64,000 bases of DNA from an uncultured Roseobacter sp. (GTDB lineage Bacteria; Pseudomonadota; Alphaproteobacteria; Rhodobacterales; Rhodobacteraceae), in assembly GCA_947501635.1 (NCBI GenBank), contig CANMWT010000002.1:1-64000 (forward strand). Direction: 5' to 3'. Shown in pieces: positions 51,020 to 60,373 of the stretch. The translations under genes were made by a program, and so were the position numbers. Positions within the stretch are counted from its first letter, which is position 1; the number at the start of each line of letters is the position of its first letter. A model generated the notes under the pieces. It searched no databases and was not told the DNA's origin. It saw only the letters and a list, made by a program, of their open reading frames with translations.

Positions 51020-52252
51020 TTAAGACACTAATTTACGAGAAACAAAAAGGCGTACTGGAAGCCATAGGAATAGCATCAAAAAAATGAAGTCGACAAAGAA
51101 GTTAGCGTGTTGGAAGCCGATAGTAGAGACTGAGGGCCTGAGCATCAGGGCAAAAAAACACAAGGAGATTGCTGATCCCTGTAGTGCATTTTTTGATAGG
51201 TTCTTCATTATTAGTGCAATCAATGCGAACCATAAAAACCCAAATATTAGAAGTGATTGAAATGAAGACCCGACACCAGTTACTGTTGATCCGGTGATCC
51301 TGTATGCATTTAGCGTCCAATCTGGCCCCTGGTGCAACAGCAAAGCCTGCTTCAGGTCGTGACCTATTAGTTGTCCAGGCACAAATCGTTCAACAATTCT
51401 ATCTGTAACAGAAAAAATGTGGCTAATGCGCAAGTTCTGCCATGTCCATTCCACCAAGAATAGGCCATTGGCGACATCAGTAAATTGCACATTGCCCAGA
51501 GATTTTGCTTGATCAGTCAGGGTTTTGAGATCGACATTCAAAATCCCCCCCGCACGTCTGACAGCGCCAATTGCAAAAGAGTATACAGAAAAGGCGAATG
51601 CACCAATTAAAGCATAGGTCTTTCGAATACGAAAATTGTGGTAAGCTATAAGATAAACGGAGAGTATAAAAAACAACTCCAAAGTCTCGCCTCTTCGTGC
51701 GCCTCTGAACACAGTTTCATAGAAAACGAATAGGCCGTAAGCAATCCCGGGCCACGCAATCCATGATTTATGTGGCGGGAAACAGAAAAGTAATAGCGCA
51801 AAACCCACACCAGTGAGATTGCCAAAGAACGCCCAAATAGTTACCACTCCAGTCCATTGTCCGCCCATAGCCGCAAGTTGTTCGGACATTCCTTGAATTC
51901 TAGTTGACGCAAAAAAGCCGATTGTAAGGTAAAGATATCCGAGACAGAGCAATCGAGTTTTAATTTGCGTGGGTTTTATTGTCGCGACGACAATGCGATC
52001 TTTGAAGTCTACGTGTGAACCATACACAATCAGCACGCAAAATATGATTAGGTTTGCCGAAAGAGTGTACAGCGCAACTGTGTTGTAATCGAACAATCCG
52101 GACGAATCTGCCGAGATCATTTGTGGCAGAACATAGCCCCCATAGGCCAGAACGAAAAGTAACGGAAAATCTATCGCACAATTGGCCCGTTTGTACGCCA
52201 GCCAAAGTGCTGCTACCCAGATCAACAGAGAGCATGTCAATAAAAGGCTCAA
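51020..52252 (-). CDS. O-antigen/EPS polymerase (Wzy-like)
   Basis: A 410-residue polytopic protein with about eleven to twelve hydrophobic segments and a large central loop (about residues 225-330) that includes AVRRAGGILNVDL and the VGSSFQSLLIFGF segment. Low similarity to anything is normal for Wzy proteins, so the call rests on topology and on its place between transferase genes and a Wzx-like flippase. Wzy joins lipid-linked repeat units in the periplasm. An oligosaccharide repeat-unit polymerase (PssL/EpsG-like) is an equivalent name. Confidence 0.72.
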   Translation of the reverse strand: MSLLLTCSLLIWVAALWLAYKRANCAIDFPLLFVLAYGGYVLPQMISADSSGLFDYNTVALYTLSANLIIFCVLIVYGSHVDFKDRIVVATIKPTQIKTRLLCLGYLYLTIGFFASTRIQGMSEQLAAMGGQWTGVVTIWAFFGNLTGVGFALLLFCFPPHKSWIAWPGIAYGLFVFYETVFRGARRGETLELFFILSVYLIAYHNFRIRKTYALIGAFAFSVYSFAIGAVRRAGGILNVDLKTLTDQAKSLGNVQFTDVANGLFLVEWTWQNLRISHIFSVTDRIVERFVPGQLIGHDLKQALLLHQGPDWTLNAYRITGSTVTGVGSSFQSLLIFGFLWFALIALIMKNLSKNALQGSAISLCFFALMLRPSVSTIGFQHANFFVDFIFLMLFLWLPVRLFVSRKLVS

Positions 52253-52375
52253 GCAAACTCAGCCCTAGTTTTTACGTCGCTCGCGGTAATAAGTAAACGG
52301 GTCCTTTTGGCGAAAGGGCTTTTGTGAATGAAGACAGCTGCAAAACTGAGGCTAGGATAAAAGTAATACTAAAGG

Positions 52376-53338
52376 TTAAGTGTATCCGAAATCTTCAGAA
52401 TTAGTTTTAAGTTGACTGGCTAAGCGTTCTTGCTCGTGTTTGGGAAACAACTTCCAATTTCCGACACTAGGACTGAAACTTTTTAGTCCTCTTGCTAAAG
52501 GATCTTCATTGCCGAAGTCGTGTTCATGCTCCCAAGGGGTAAGTACTTCCGGGCTCCATTTCTCATTCAGAAAACTAAATAGTGCTTTTGTCGTAGCTTC
52601 TGGATCTCCAACTAAATCCTCGTATCGAATTAAGTGGATCGATTTGTCGCTAAGATAGATGCTGGAAAGCTTGTCAAACGAAGTGTGCACATAGTGAACT
52701 GCTGCTTCGAAATTCGATAGTTCGTCATTACTGTGGAGTCGCCAACCTCGTTCTACAATTGAGTAAACAATGTCTTTTGGGTCTCGTACAATCATGACGA
52801 ACTGTGTCCTTTGCGGAGCTGCTGACTTAATTGTATTGAAGTACTTGAAATATGAAGGTGTTTTCTCCGCAAATCGAGCCTTACCTTTCAAGGCTCTTTG
52901 TGCTTCGATATATTTAAACGCAGAGTTATAAATTTCGGTTTCAATGCTTTCGGTATCGAGAACTGATCCCAAACTTCCGACCGATGCCATATCTTCCAAA
53001 AGCTCGTAGTAATGCCTCAAATAAAAGCTTTCAGGCGGTGAATATATTCGTGAGTGCGAGTTTAATATTCTTCTCAGTAGTGTAGTACCCGATCTGTGAG
53101 CGCCCAGCACAAAAATCGGGTCATCACAATACTCCACTTCGCTTGCCATCACCACGGCGGTTTGTTTTTGGATCCTCGGAGCGCCGATGAACGCTCTGAC
53201 TCTTCTTAGATAACGCTTTGCTTTCTGCATAGTGTATGGCCCGTCACGGGTAGCTTGCTTGGAAACTGAACTCGGAAACTTCCGGTTGTTGGATGCAAAG
53301 GATGCTCCACGCTCCGTTTCTATTGGCTCCGCCACCAT
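52376..53338 (-). CDS. sulfotransferase family protein
   Basis: Up to 320 residues. The 5'-PSB loop binding PAPS is FVLGAHRSGTTLLRRILNSHS, and the 3'-PB motif is visible as MIVRDPKDIVYSI; LIRYEDLVGDPEATTKALFSFLNEKW is the usual late motif. It would transfer sulfate from PAPS to a sugar hydroxyl of the polysaccharide, or to another carbohydrate. The first ATG overlaps the upstream gene by 19 bases; Met37 (53230) is an alternative start. Sulfated polysaccharides are common in marine bacteria. Confidence 0.88.
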   Translation of the reverse strand: MVAEPIETERGASFASNNRKFPSSVSKQATRDGPYTMQKAKRYLRRVRAFIGAPRIQKQTAVVMASEVEYCDDPIFVLGAHRSGTTLLRRILNSHSRIYSPPESFYLRHYYELLEDMASVGSLGSVLDTESIETEIYNSAFKYIEAQRALKGKARFAEKTPSYFKYFNTIKSAAPQRTQFVMIVRDPKDIVYSIVERGWRLHSNDELSNFEAAVHYVHTSFDKLSSIYLSDKSIHLIRYEDLVGDPEATTKALFSFLNEKWSPEVLTPWEHEHDFGNEDPLARGLKSFSPSVGNWKLFPKHEQERLASQLKTNSEDFGYT

Positions 53339-54171
53339 AAGCGATTATGATTTGCGCATTTTGCATCTACAAAGTGCTCTCTCCAATTTGACCCTTTTTT
53401 TGGATTGTAGAGTCTTTCCAAGGTGTCCGCCTTGAGAGTTCCTTGTTTATACTGAGAAGACTTGCGTTCAAATTTAACCATCAGCCGGCTTTTGCGAGGC
53501 CTATCGTAGAAAATTTGTTCGACTTCTCGCGAAATTTCCTGACTCATGCGGGAAGTAATAGTATCTTGATGAATCCGAAGAGATGAAATTGGGTCCCGCA
53601 ATAGCACAGGGCTTCCACCAGTCTCCGATAAGAATTTCTTTATTTCGTACTCGAAAGCGTATTTGATTTTCTCTGAGAAGCCACCAAACTTTGACCAACA
53701 ACTTGATGAAAAGAACAAGCTGCCGGTGATCAAATTGTTTCCACGGTCTTCATAACCGCGTCTTGGAACGTGTGCGAATAGAGTTCTTTGAATTTCTCCC
53801 TTGTGGTCCACGCAAACAGTGTGACCGTACCCAAATTTTGCATTGCTTTCGCCCATAGCAAGAGCAATTTTTTCCAAGCTATATTTTGATACTAAGAAGT
53901 CATCCGCATTGAGCCACAGAAGTATTTCACCCGTAGCCATCCCAAAACCACGGTTGAGTGCTTGAGGAACTCCGTTGTCCGCTTCGCTTGAAATTACCAG
54001 ATTTGGGATATTTGACTGTCGTAGTTGGTTAACCGTGTCGTCTTTTGAAAGACCATCTACGACAATTGTTTCGAAATCGCTGTAAGACTGCCTCTCCAAA
54101 GAGTAAATCATATCGTTGACATAACGAGATGCATTGTACGTCGGAACGATTACCGAAATTTTTTGCTTCAT
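53320..54171 (-). CDS. glycosyltransferase family 2
   Basis: A 283-residue GT-A protein: KISVIVPTYNASRYVNDMIYSLERQ, VVDGLSKDDT, SEADNGVPQALNRGFGMATGEILLWLNADD and a late IKYAFEYEIKKFL region. The pattern EADNGVPQALNRG is typical of WcaE-like transferases. It overlaps the sulfotransferase gene and is AT-rich. Donor unknown. Confidence 0.88.
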   Translation of the reverse strand: MKQKISVIVPTYNASRYVNDMIYSLERQSYSDFETIVVDGLSKDDTVNQLRQSNIPNLVISSEADNGVPQALNRGFGMATGEILLWLNADDFLVSKYSLEKIALAMGESNAKFGYGHTVCVDHKGEIQRTLFAHVPRRGYEDRGNNLITGSLFFSSSCWSKFGGFSEKIKYAFEYEIKKFLSETGGSPVLLRDPISSLRIHQDTITSRMSQEISREVEQIFYDRPRKSRLMVKFERKSSQYKQGTLKADTLERLYNPKKGSNWREHFVDAKCANHNRLWWRSQ

Positions 54172-54377
54172 GAACTTGATCCGAAAAAACCTAGGATTGC
54201 ATCCTTGACCATCGCGTTGGGATTCGAATTCACGATTGGGTATGGCCTATCGATGCGCTCGTTCTGGGCGACTACGCAGTATCATCAACTTCAATAGCTT
54301 GACCGATTGGCGCGTATGTTTTTTTTGGCCGCGAGTTGCGATCGAGTGTTTGAATCTCAAGTGAAGCTCCCATTCAC

Positions 54378-55388
54378 TCATAATGCTGATTGCCAAGGCA
54401 GTTCGTCGATGCACTCTATACTTTGCACACCGTATGCATGTAGCTCATCTGCTTGTAGGTAACCGCCTATTACGTATGTCGGTATATTGGCTGCTGTGGC
54501 TTCAATAAGACGGGTCAACATGCCAGACGTAGGGGGTTGATAAACCAATAATGTTTCGCAAGTGACCAAAAGTTTGTGCAATTCATCATCAGAAATGCTA
54601 CCTAGTACTTTGACGTTCTTGGGTGCGGAACCTTGAAAAACTTCTGTTTCGAAACCGGCCAAAATGAAGCTGTGACAAGAGTTGGAGCTCCCAATTTGAC
54701 TAAGCAACTTTCGTATTCCTTCTCGTGTAGGTGGATTTCCTACGGAACCAAGTATGAGCACGCAATCTTTTTTGCTGGTTTCGCGCTGCAATCGAATATT
54801 CTTCAGAGCAACTGCGTCTTCGTTTGATGGACAATAAGGCATTGGATTTGAGTTCTTTACACCCAGTGCCTGTAGAACTACGGCGTCAAACTTGCTTATG
54901 GTGTGAACCGCATCCGCATGGCGGTAAACTCGCATTTCCGCGGCGAAGCCATTATCACTAGGCCGAACATGACGTAGCTTTTGCCCGGGAACCATGAACT
55001 CCAAGTTGTGCGGAAAAGCTTGAAAAGGCACTTTGAGCGACACGAGCACGTTGGCAATTGGAATTAAGCGTCCTGGAGCGATCTCTAAACTAAGTTCAGG
55101 CCAAGAGCGTTTGCGAAGCTCTGCATGTATCCAGCCTCCATACACAAGCGCCACAATGCATCCACGAAAGCTAAAGTAGTTCCAGCCAAGACTAACGGCT
55201 ATCGGTACAACTCTAAAGAATGAAAATGGCGATTTGAATAATACAAGGCACGCTTGTTTCCACGTACAGTTACAGAATATGAACTCGCTGCCATTTTTTC
55301 GCGCAATTTCGCAGAGTTGTTGACTGCGCCTGACTCCGCCGTGTCTGCGTCTATCCCTCGGAAAAGCTGAAATGTGTAATTTCGGCAC
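54378..55388 (-). CDS. putative glycosyltransferase (GT-B fold)
   Basis: A 336-residue protein with weak family signals: a hydrophobic segment (SPFSFFRVVPIAVSLGWNYFSF), PHNLEFMVPGQ, a KFDAVVLQALGV acceptor region and a donor part with ILGSVGNPPTREGIRKLL and TSGMLTRLIEATAANIPTYVIGG that resembles the C-terminal GT4 acid loop. The reading fits a glycosyltransferase in a polysaccharide cluster but the family cannot be fixed. It lacks a strong ribosome binding site. Confidence 0.6.
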   Translation of the reverse strand: MPKLHISAFPRDRRRHGGVRRSQQLCEIARKNGSEFIFCNCTWKQACLVLFKSPFSFFRVVPIAVSLGWNYFSFRGCIVALVYGGWIHAELRKRSWPELSLEIAPGRLIPIANVLVSLKVPFQAFPHNLEFMVPGQKLRHVRPSDNGFAAEMRVYRHADAVHTISKFDAVVLQALGVKNSNPMPYCPSNEDAVALKNIRLQRETSKKDCVLILGSVGNPPTREGIRKLLSQIGSSNSCHSFILAGFETEVFQGSAPKNVKVLGSISDDELHKLLVTCETLLVYQPPTSGMLTRLIEATAANIPTYVIGGYLQADELHAYGVQSIECIDELPWQSAL

Positions 55389-55406
55389 GTAAAAAGTTTA
55401 TACTAG

Positions 55407-56099
55407 TCAACTAGATCTAACGAAGACACTCGAATAGCTCATACGCGCGGACATCTTGTAGTCCACTTGCTGCATGAAATCCGAAATCTTGCTTTGTGGC
55501 TGGGACTGGAAATCCCACTCATGATCTTCGATCACTATGATTTTCGGGCGATAGGCGGACCAATCGGAAGAACGAATTACATCAAAATCCAAACCTTCAC
55601 AATCTATGCTCATGAAATCAATTTCACGATTTGCACAGTTTTCTTCTAGTAGTTGTTTCAGGGGCATAGTCTGTACCTCAAGTGTATCGATCAATGAAAC
55701 ACCTATTCCCGCCACGCGGTCCGCGGTATCTTTGTCAAAAGTATTGTAATCAGGCACCTCGAAGCGAAAGTAGTTCAGAGTTCCTGCTTTAGGAGATATC
55801 CCCGCTTGAACGAATTGATCCCTAGGACGCGTTCTTTTGTGTAGTTTCGCGAAGTCTGGGTTCGGTTCCACCGTAATGCCGCTACCGCCTCGCAGGTAAA
55901 ACCTATAAGTGTTCGAATGCTTCACGGGATATGCTGCGCCAACGTCGATGTAAAAACTATCCCTAGGGATCGATCCAATCCTGGAGATCAACAGGTCTTC
56001 GCCGTATTGTGAAAAGCTTAAACCCTTGCCAATTGCGTTCGGCAGAACATGGCGAATAGACAACAGCACATCTTGCAAGTTGATCCGGCGTCGGTTCAC
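55407..56099 (-). CDS. FkbM-family methyltransferase
   Basis: A 230-residue SAM-dependent methyltransferase: FYIDVGAAYPVKHSNTYRFYLRGGSGITVEPNPDFAKL (motif I to II), a middle RFEVPDYNTFDKDTAD region, and DFMSIDCEGLDFDVIRSSDW with the conserved IDCEG motif. FkbM enzymes O-methylate hydroxyls of natural products and sugars; in a polysaccharide locus it probably methylates a sugar. Second member at 57914-58807. Confidence 0.9.
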   Translation of the reverse strand: MNRRRINLQDVLLSIRHVLPNAIGKGLSFSQYGEDLLISRIGSIPRDSFYIDVGAAYPVKHSNTYRFYLRGGSGITVEPNPDFAKLHKRTRPRDQFVQAGISPKAGTLNYFRFEVPDYNTFDKDTADRVAGIGVSLIDTLEVQTMPLKQLLEENCANREIDFMSIDCEGLDFDVIRSSDWSAYRPKIIVIEDHEWDFQSQPQSKISDFMQQVDYKMSARMSYSSVFVRSS

Positions 56100-56233
56100 G
56101 TGAAGTAATTATCCTTAATCGTTTGACTTGCAGAGTTTAGGTGCATCTTCACTCGTTTCACTCCTTTTGACGATCTATTGACGTTAGCTACGTTGGGCTT
56201 TTTGCCTAACTTCGGATATCCGGTATTACAGTT

Positions 56234-57580
56234 TTAGCTGTACAATTCGGATGCTCTTCGAAAAGCTGCATTTAAGTTCAATGTAGCGACCTTCATACGG
56301 AATATTTCTCTGGTTTCGAATTGAACTAAATCGGCAAAAAAAGCGGCTACAGCGTACGAAATAAGAGTCGATACGGCAGCTCCTAAAGGCCCATATTTGG
56401 GAATTAGAAAATAGTTTAGTGCGACATTAAGAGCTGCTCCTAGAATTGTTCTCTGAAAGCTTAAAATTGATCTGTTTTCAGCTATGATCCATCGCTCACT
56501 CGCTACACCAAGGAAAACAAACGGTGCAGCCCATATATGCACAGAAAGAATTATAGAAGCCGATTGAAACTCTTCTCCATACAGGCTTGAAACTATCCAA
56601 CTTGAAAGTCCCGAAATCAAAAATGCCAAAAATATTGAAGGCCATACCATCAGGTCAAACAGAGATTGAAGTCTCATATAGTAGCTGGACTTGCTCCGCT
56701 TTTTCTCCTCTAGAATTGACGGAAACACTGAGGCGGCAATTACTACTGGTATGAAGTAACAGATTTCACTAATTCGCACAGCTACACTGTACACACCTAC
56801 AGCTGTATCGTTCATAAGCTGTCCAAGCATGATTTGATCGATCTTCATGTAAACTACGATCGAAATACTAGATAAGAGTAAAGGCCAACTATCTCGAACA
56901 AGAACAATCGCTCGCGCACCAGATACTTTTAAATTTCGGATGCTCGGGCCACGAGAGCCCATGGCAAGCAACATAAATGCTGAGGTTACAATCACTTCAG
57001 CTAGTGTGGCCCAGGCGAACGCCGAGACCGATGCTTCACCTAGAATTAGTGTCACTTTTACAGCGGAGAATAGGAAAAAGCTCGTGTTTCTCGCCCACAC
57101 GGTGTACTTCGACAGGACTTGAGACTCGAACCAGAAAACTGATACGTCAATAGCCCTGAATAAAACCATAGACCCCACTATTGCAGTGAGTGATTTCGCA
57201 AGATGGTCTTCAGGACGCAGCAAACTTATTGTGACTAGAATTAGAGAGTAAGAAATTACGCTTGCTGCCAATTGCATCAATGCAGCCGTCCCTAACAGCT
57301 CTCCTGATTTTTGTGGGTGTTGCACCAGTTCACGAACTATTACTTGGTGCATTCCCAAACCTGCTATTGGCCCGAAAAGTGAAACAAACGCCATAGTGAA
57401 ACTCAACAGACCAAACTGTTCTGGCCCTAGATATCTCGCGACCCATACGCCTACAAAAAGGCCCATACCCATACGAAAGAGCTTGTCAAATGTTAGCCAG
57501 CCGATGTTTTCGGTTATTTTCCGAAGCGCGGGGCGGGTGGCTAATCTCAGGATGAATTTTTTTAAAAGACTGTTCAGCAC
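56234..57580 (-). CDS. polysaccharide flippase (Wzx/MATE-like, PST family)
   Basis: A 448-residue polytopic protein with about twelve to fourteen spans: LTFDKLFRMGMGLFVGVWVARYLGPEQFGLLSFTMAFVSLF at the N-terminus is the characteristic opening of the Wzx group, and the late ISALTFYLNPKYGPLGAAVSTLI-like region (LNYFLIPKYGPLGAAVSTLI) matches too. It flips lipid-linked repeat units across the inner membrane. Its start overlaps the end of the IS5-type fragment by 7 bases. Confidence 0.9.
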   Translation of the reverse strand: MLNSLLKKFILRLATRPALRKITENIGWLTFDKLFRMGMGLFVGVWVARYLGPEQFGLLSFTMAFVSLFGPIAGLGMHQVIVRELVQHPQKSGELLGTAALMQLAASVISYSLILVTISLLRPEDHLAKSLTAIVGSMVLFRAIDVSVFWFESQVLSKYTVWARNTSFFLFSAVKVTLILGEASVSAFAWATLAEVIVTSAFMLLAMGSRGPSIRNLKVSGARAIVLVRDSWPLLLSSISIVVYMKIDQIMLGQLMNDTAVGVYSVAVRISEICYFIPVVIAASVFPSILEEKKRSKSSYYMRLQSLFDLMVWPSIFLAFLISGLSSWIVSSLYGEEFQSASIILSVHIWAAPFVFLGVASERWIIAENRSILSFQRTILGAALNVALNYFLIPKYGPLGAAVSTLISYAVAAFFADLVQFETREIFRMKVATLNLNAAFRRASELYS

Positions 57581-57834
57581 AACGTCTTAAGGCGTATGGC
57601 GTCCATGATGCGGTCCCAGTGACCTGCATAGCTACAGCGGTTGAAGCGGTTGTAGACGGTCGTCGGCGGGCCGTATTCGCTGGGCAGATCGGCCCAAGGA
57701 ATGCCGGTGCGCAAAACGTAAAAAATGCTGTTAACGACACGCCTGTCATCAACCCGCTGCTTGCCCCGTATCTTGTTGGGAAGGACTGCCTTGATGAATT
57801 CCCACTCAAGATCGGTCATGTCCGATCGCACCAT
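57574..57834 (-). mobile_element. IS5-family transposase fragment (N-terminal)
   Basis: The frame from 57834 reads MVRSDMTDLEWEFIKAVLPN, then RGKQRVDDRRVVNSIFYVLR, TGIPWADLPSEYGPPTTVYN, the conserved start of IS5-group (DUF4096) transposases. After RWDRIMDAI the sequence departs and stops. No catalytic residues remain, so it is inactive. The IS1031-type short inverted repeats were not found. Confidence 0.82.
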
Positions 57835-57913
57835 TTTTCCGCTCCCGCCTGTTGCCACGCGGAAAATGAATCGCAAACCTATGCGAATGAAAAGAAATTA
57901 ATGGGTGTGCTGC

Positions 57914-58807
57914 CTAGTAAACCAGCACGTCGGTAAAACTTCCGTCGCTGCCAACCCGATCAAAAATAGAGTCGAGTTCTGTTACTGAAAAAGTTAGGAT
58001 TTCATCTGGTTGGTTCAGATCAACTAAGTGGCGGTAGTCTCCCGCGGCCAATGAACTCTTTAACAAGTTAAAACCGCCAGTTCGTTGCAAGCCATAGGGC
58101 CAAAATTCAAAACAAATTGGCACTCGGTGATTTATCAAATTAGTTGCTCCACATAGCACTGCGCCTTCATATCCCTGCGTGTCAATCCAAACGAACATTG
58201 ATGTTGGATCTTGCGGTCCGAGTATTTCATCGATTGTTTTCGCCGCCACTGTGATTTTTCTCCGGCTTTGTTCAGAATATTTCCCTAACTGTTCTGAAAC
58301 TTGCACTCTGTGGTCACCGTAGTTCGTTTCACTAAGTTCAAAGTTTAAACTTTTGTCGTGTGTCGAACCTGCCGCGACGTTGTGTATCTCGACTACATCC
58401 TCAAGCTCGTTTAACATTACGTTCAGCTTGAGTGCTTTAAAGTTTCTTGGCTCCGGTTCGATCGCGAGGGCGCCATCGAAAAGTCCGGAGCGGACAGCGG
58501 AAATTGACACCGTTCCAACATTCGCTCCAACATCTATCAGAATTTTTGGTTTGGTCGTTCCGGGTAGCAGAGTGCACGCTAAGCGGAACCTATCAAAATC
58601 GTATGCTACTCTGTTCCGATAACTCATTTTCCCTATGACTTTATCCGATGTATTGACCAGAAACTGCGCGTACGCCGTATCAGCCAGTATTCGTGTATTC
58701 TCCGGTAGGCTTTCGTAATATGCACCTCTGAACAAGGGGCTATCGTTTAAGCGCGATAACACTTTTCTCGACACGATCGCCGCATGTTTTCTGACTAGGC
58801 GATGCAT
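57914..58807 (-). CDS. FkbM-family methyltransferase
   Basis: A 297-residue protein: KILIDVGANVGTVSISAVRSG (SAM loop), ALAIEPEPRNFKALKLNVMLNELE, and DPTSMFVWIDTQGYEGAVLCG with the IDTQGYE motif equivalent to IDCEG. N-terminal 80 residues form a poorly conserved cap. Belongs to the same family as the 55.4-kb gene but is not a close copy. Begins the leftward polysaccharide cluster; the promoter should lie near 58810-58950. Confidence 0.88.
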   Translation of the reverse strand: MHRLVRKHAAIVSRKVLSRLNDSPLFRGAYYESLPENTRILADTAYAQFLVNTSDKVIGKMSYRNRVAYDFDRFRLACTLLPGTTKPKILIDVGANVGTVSISAVRSGLFDGALAIEPEPRNFKALKLNVMLNELEDVVEIHNVAAGSTHDKSLNFELSETNYGDHRVQVSEQLGKYSEQSRRKITVAAKTIDEILGPQDPTSMFVWIDTQGYEGAVLCGATNLINHRVPICFEFWPYGLQRTGGFNLLKSSLAAGDYRHLVDLNQPDEILTFSVTELDSIFDRVGSDGSFTDVLVY

Positions 58808-59158
58808 CAGCTGGCTATCCTTTTGATTGAGAATTCACTTGAAAGTTTAAAAAGTCTTGGTCCGAAGTGTTTTTGGGACATGGCTATGCTCTAAACATTG
58901 CGCCGTGCTTGGAGAAAACCAAGTTAGGCGATAGTCCAACGAGTCATCGGTGATGTGATCTTGCCATGGGTTTGAACTGGCAAAAACTCAGACGCGTTTA
59001 ACGGAGTATCGTGGGCGCCATTTTGACAGCGACACTGATGTAATGGCAAGAAGCCTGCGTTTAAGATGGTCCAAACGCCTGATAACGCAAAGCCTCAAGT
59101 AGCGAAGCGATAGGCTCGATAACGCAAAGTGTGATTGCGACAAAAGAGTGGCGTGGCT
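58808..59158. other. intergenic region upstream of the polysaccharide cluster
   Basis: About 350 bases with no gene. It should carry the promoter of the leftward cluster and contains one copy of the reversed GTTATC-type motif (59071-59086), with a second GATAACGCAAAG word at 59118. Confidence 0.5.
59071..59086 (-). repeat. GTTATC-type motif, reverse orientation, copy 5
   Basis: On the minus strand reads GTTATCAGGCGTTTGG. It lies 73 bases beyond the stop of vapC, so the VapBC module is flanked by this and copy 6 in the same orientation. Confidence 0.5.
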
Positions 59159-59560
59159 TTACTTTGCCCAGTTCGCGAGACGCAGCCCGCCAACGCGGAT
59201 AAATTCGCTTTCATTGTTCGTGACGAGGCAAAAGCCTCTGGAGCGGGCATGACCCGCAATCATGACATCGAAGGGTCCAATCGGATTTCCCGCCGCCGCA
59301 AGCTCGGCCCGCATCTGCCCGGCATGTTCGGCCGCGCTGAGGTCGAAGTCCAGCAACTCGATGCGTCCAAGCAGTCCCTCGATGACGTCCAGATTTCGGC
59401 GAACGGCTTGTGACTTGTGCGCACCGTAGAGAAGCTCCATGGCCGTGATGCTTGAAGCACAGATCTCGCCGTCATGCGCCTCGAATTGCTGCCGAACCAT
59501 CTCAGGCTTGTTTTTGACGGTATATATCAGGATATTCGTATCCAACATGTACCGCAGCAT
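59159..59560 (-). CDS. vapC: VapC-type PIN-domain ribonuclease toxin
   Basis: A 133-residue PIN domain: MLDTNILIY with Asp7, Glu42 in the ASSITAMELLYGA helix, Asp98 in the NPIGPFDVMIAGHA strand, and TNNESEF near the C-terminus. VapC enzymes cleave tRNA or rRNA. Its ATG overlaps the vapB stop by one base (TGATG). Last gene before the polysaccharide cluster. Confidence 0.93.
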   Translation of the reverse strand: MLRYMLDTNILIYTVKNKPEMVRQQFEAHDGEICASSITAMELLYGAHKSQAVRRNLDVIEGLLGRIELLDFDLSAAEHAGQMRAELAAAGNPIGPFDVMIAGHARSRGFCLVTNNESEFIRVGGLRLANWAK

Positions 59561-59790
59561 CAGAGCGCTGCACGCTCTTGGTCTGCCGGCTGGTCACGAT
59601 CGATCATGAAATCGCCGCTGACACCCTCATCATCGAACCATGCCGCCCAGCTTTGCTCAGAGGGCGTGATGACCCAGCTTCGGCCGCGGCGCTGAATGTC
59701 CACATTCGTGACACCGTCAGGCAAGCGCACCGATTTCGGGAAGCGCACGGCCTGCGTCTTATTTGTCATGAATACCGATCCACGTTCCAT
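59560..59790 (-). CDS. vapB: VapB-type antitoxin (AbrB/SpoVT-like)
   Basis: A 76-residue protein: SVFMTNKTQAVRFPKSVRLPDGVTNVDIQRRGRSWVITPSEQSW is the swapped-hairpin DNA-binding domain common in VapB, followed by a C-terminal toxin-binding tail ending DRDQPADQERAAL. The start at 59790 is chosen since it matches the family; the longer reading to 59829 crosses the operator side. Represses its own operon; operator candidate at 59832-59852. Confidence 0.9.
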   Translation of the reverse strand: MERGSVFMTNKTQAVRFPKSVRLPDGVTNVDIQRRGRSWVITPSEQSWAAWFDDEGVSGDFMIDRDQPADQERAAL

Positions 59791-59831
59791 GTCACACTTT
59801 CCACTTCCAATTTCGTGCACCTTCGACACGC

Positions 59832-59852
59832 GTATATACGCTTAGTATATAC
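59832..59852. promoter_or_regulatory. double GTATATAC palindrome upstream of vapB
   Basis: Two copies of the self-complementary word GTATATAC (59832-59839 and 59845-59852) separated by 5 bases, 42 to 62 bases before the vapB start. Such paired palindromes are the usual VapB operator form. Confidence 0.6.
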
Positions 59853-59916
59853 CTTCGCTGGGGTCAAGCTGTCTCGCCCTGCTTCTCGTCGTTGTCGCCA
59901 ATTTGTGCCTTGAGGT

Positions 59917-59932
59917 CCAAATGCGCGATAAC
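59917..59932 (-). repeat. GTTATC-type motif, reverse orientation, copy 6
   Basis: On the minus strand reads GTTATCGCGCATTTGG, upstream of the VapBC module. Compare consensus GTTATCGGGCATTTGG. Confidence 0.5.
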
Positions 59933-60016
59933 ATGAACTCAAACTCCAACGGCACACAAAGGTGGGGAGCAAAAATAGGTGAAGGCAGGACTGTCCGGGC
60001 GGGCACACTACAGACT

Positions 60017-60373
60017 TCAATTTTCGGGACGTGCTGGTCTGACCATCTCGCCTTCCAGCGCGTCAATCTCGGCTTTCAGCGCATCGAACTCCTCGCGCTT
60101 GCGGCGCAGGAAGTCCCTCGCGAGAGCGGCTTTCTCCGCGGCGCCTTGCGGGGTGAGCACATAGGCATAGCGGCGCTTGTCTTTGGCCGCTGAAAAGTTT
60201 CTCAACTTGACGAGGCCCTGGTCCACCAAGGACCGGATGACATAATGCGTCGCCCCGGTGCTGATGCCGACGGCGCGCGCAAGGTCGCGTTGGGACACTT
60301 CCGGATCCTGATCGAGGAGGCGCAAGATACGAAAGCGGGCGTCGTCTCGAGATTGAAGCCGCTCGGGGGTCAC
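60017..60373 (-). CDS. MarR-family EPS-associated transcriptional regulator
   Basis: A 118-residue winged-helix protein: RFRILRLLDQDPEVSQRDLARAVGISTGATHYVIRSLVDQGLVKLRNFSAAKDKRRYAYVLTPQGAAEKAALA, then a helical C-terminus. This is the pattern of the MarR-like family tied to exopolysaccharide loci in Proteobacteria. It probably regulates the polysaccharide genes next to it. No clear ribosome binding site at the ATG, though AGCGG is present. Confidence 0.85.
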   Translation of the reverse strand: MTPERLQSRDDARFRILRLLDQDPEVSQRDLARAVGISTGATHYVIRSLVDQGLVKLRNFSAAKDKRRYAYVLTPQGAAEKAALARDFLRRKREEFDALKAEIDALEGEMVRPARPEN

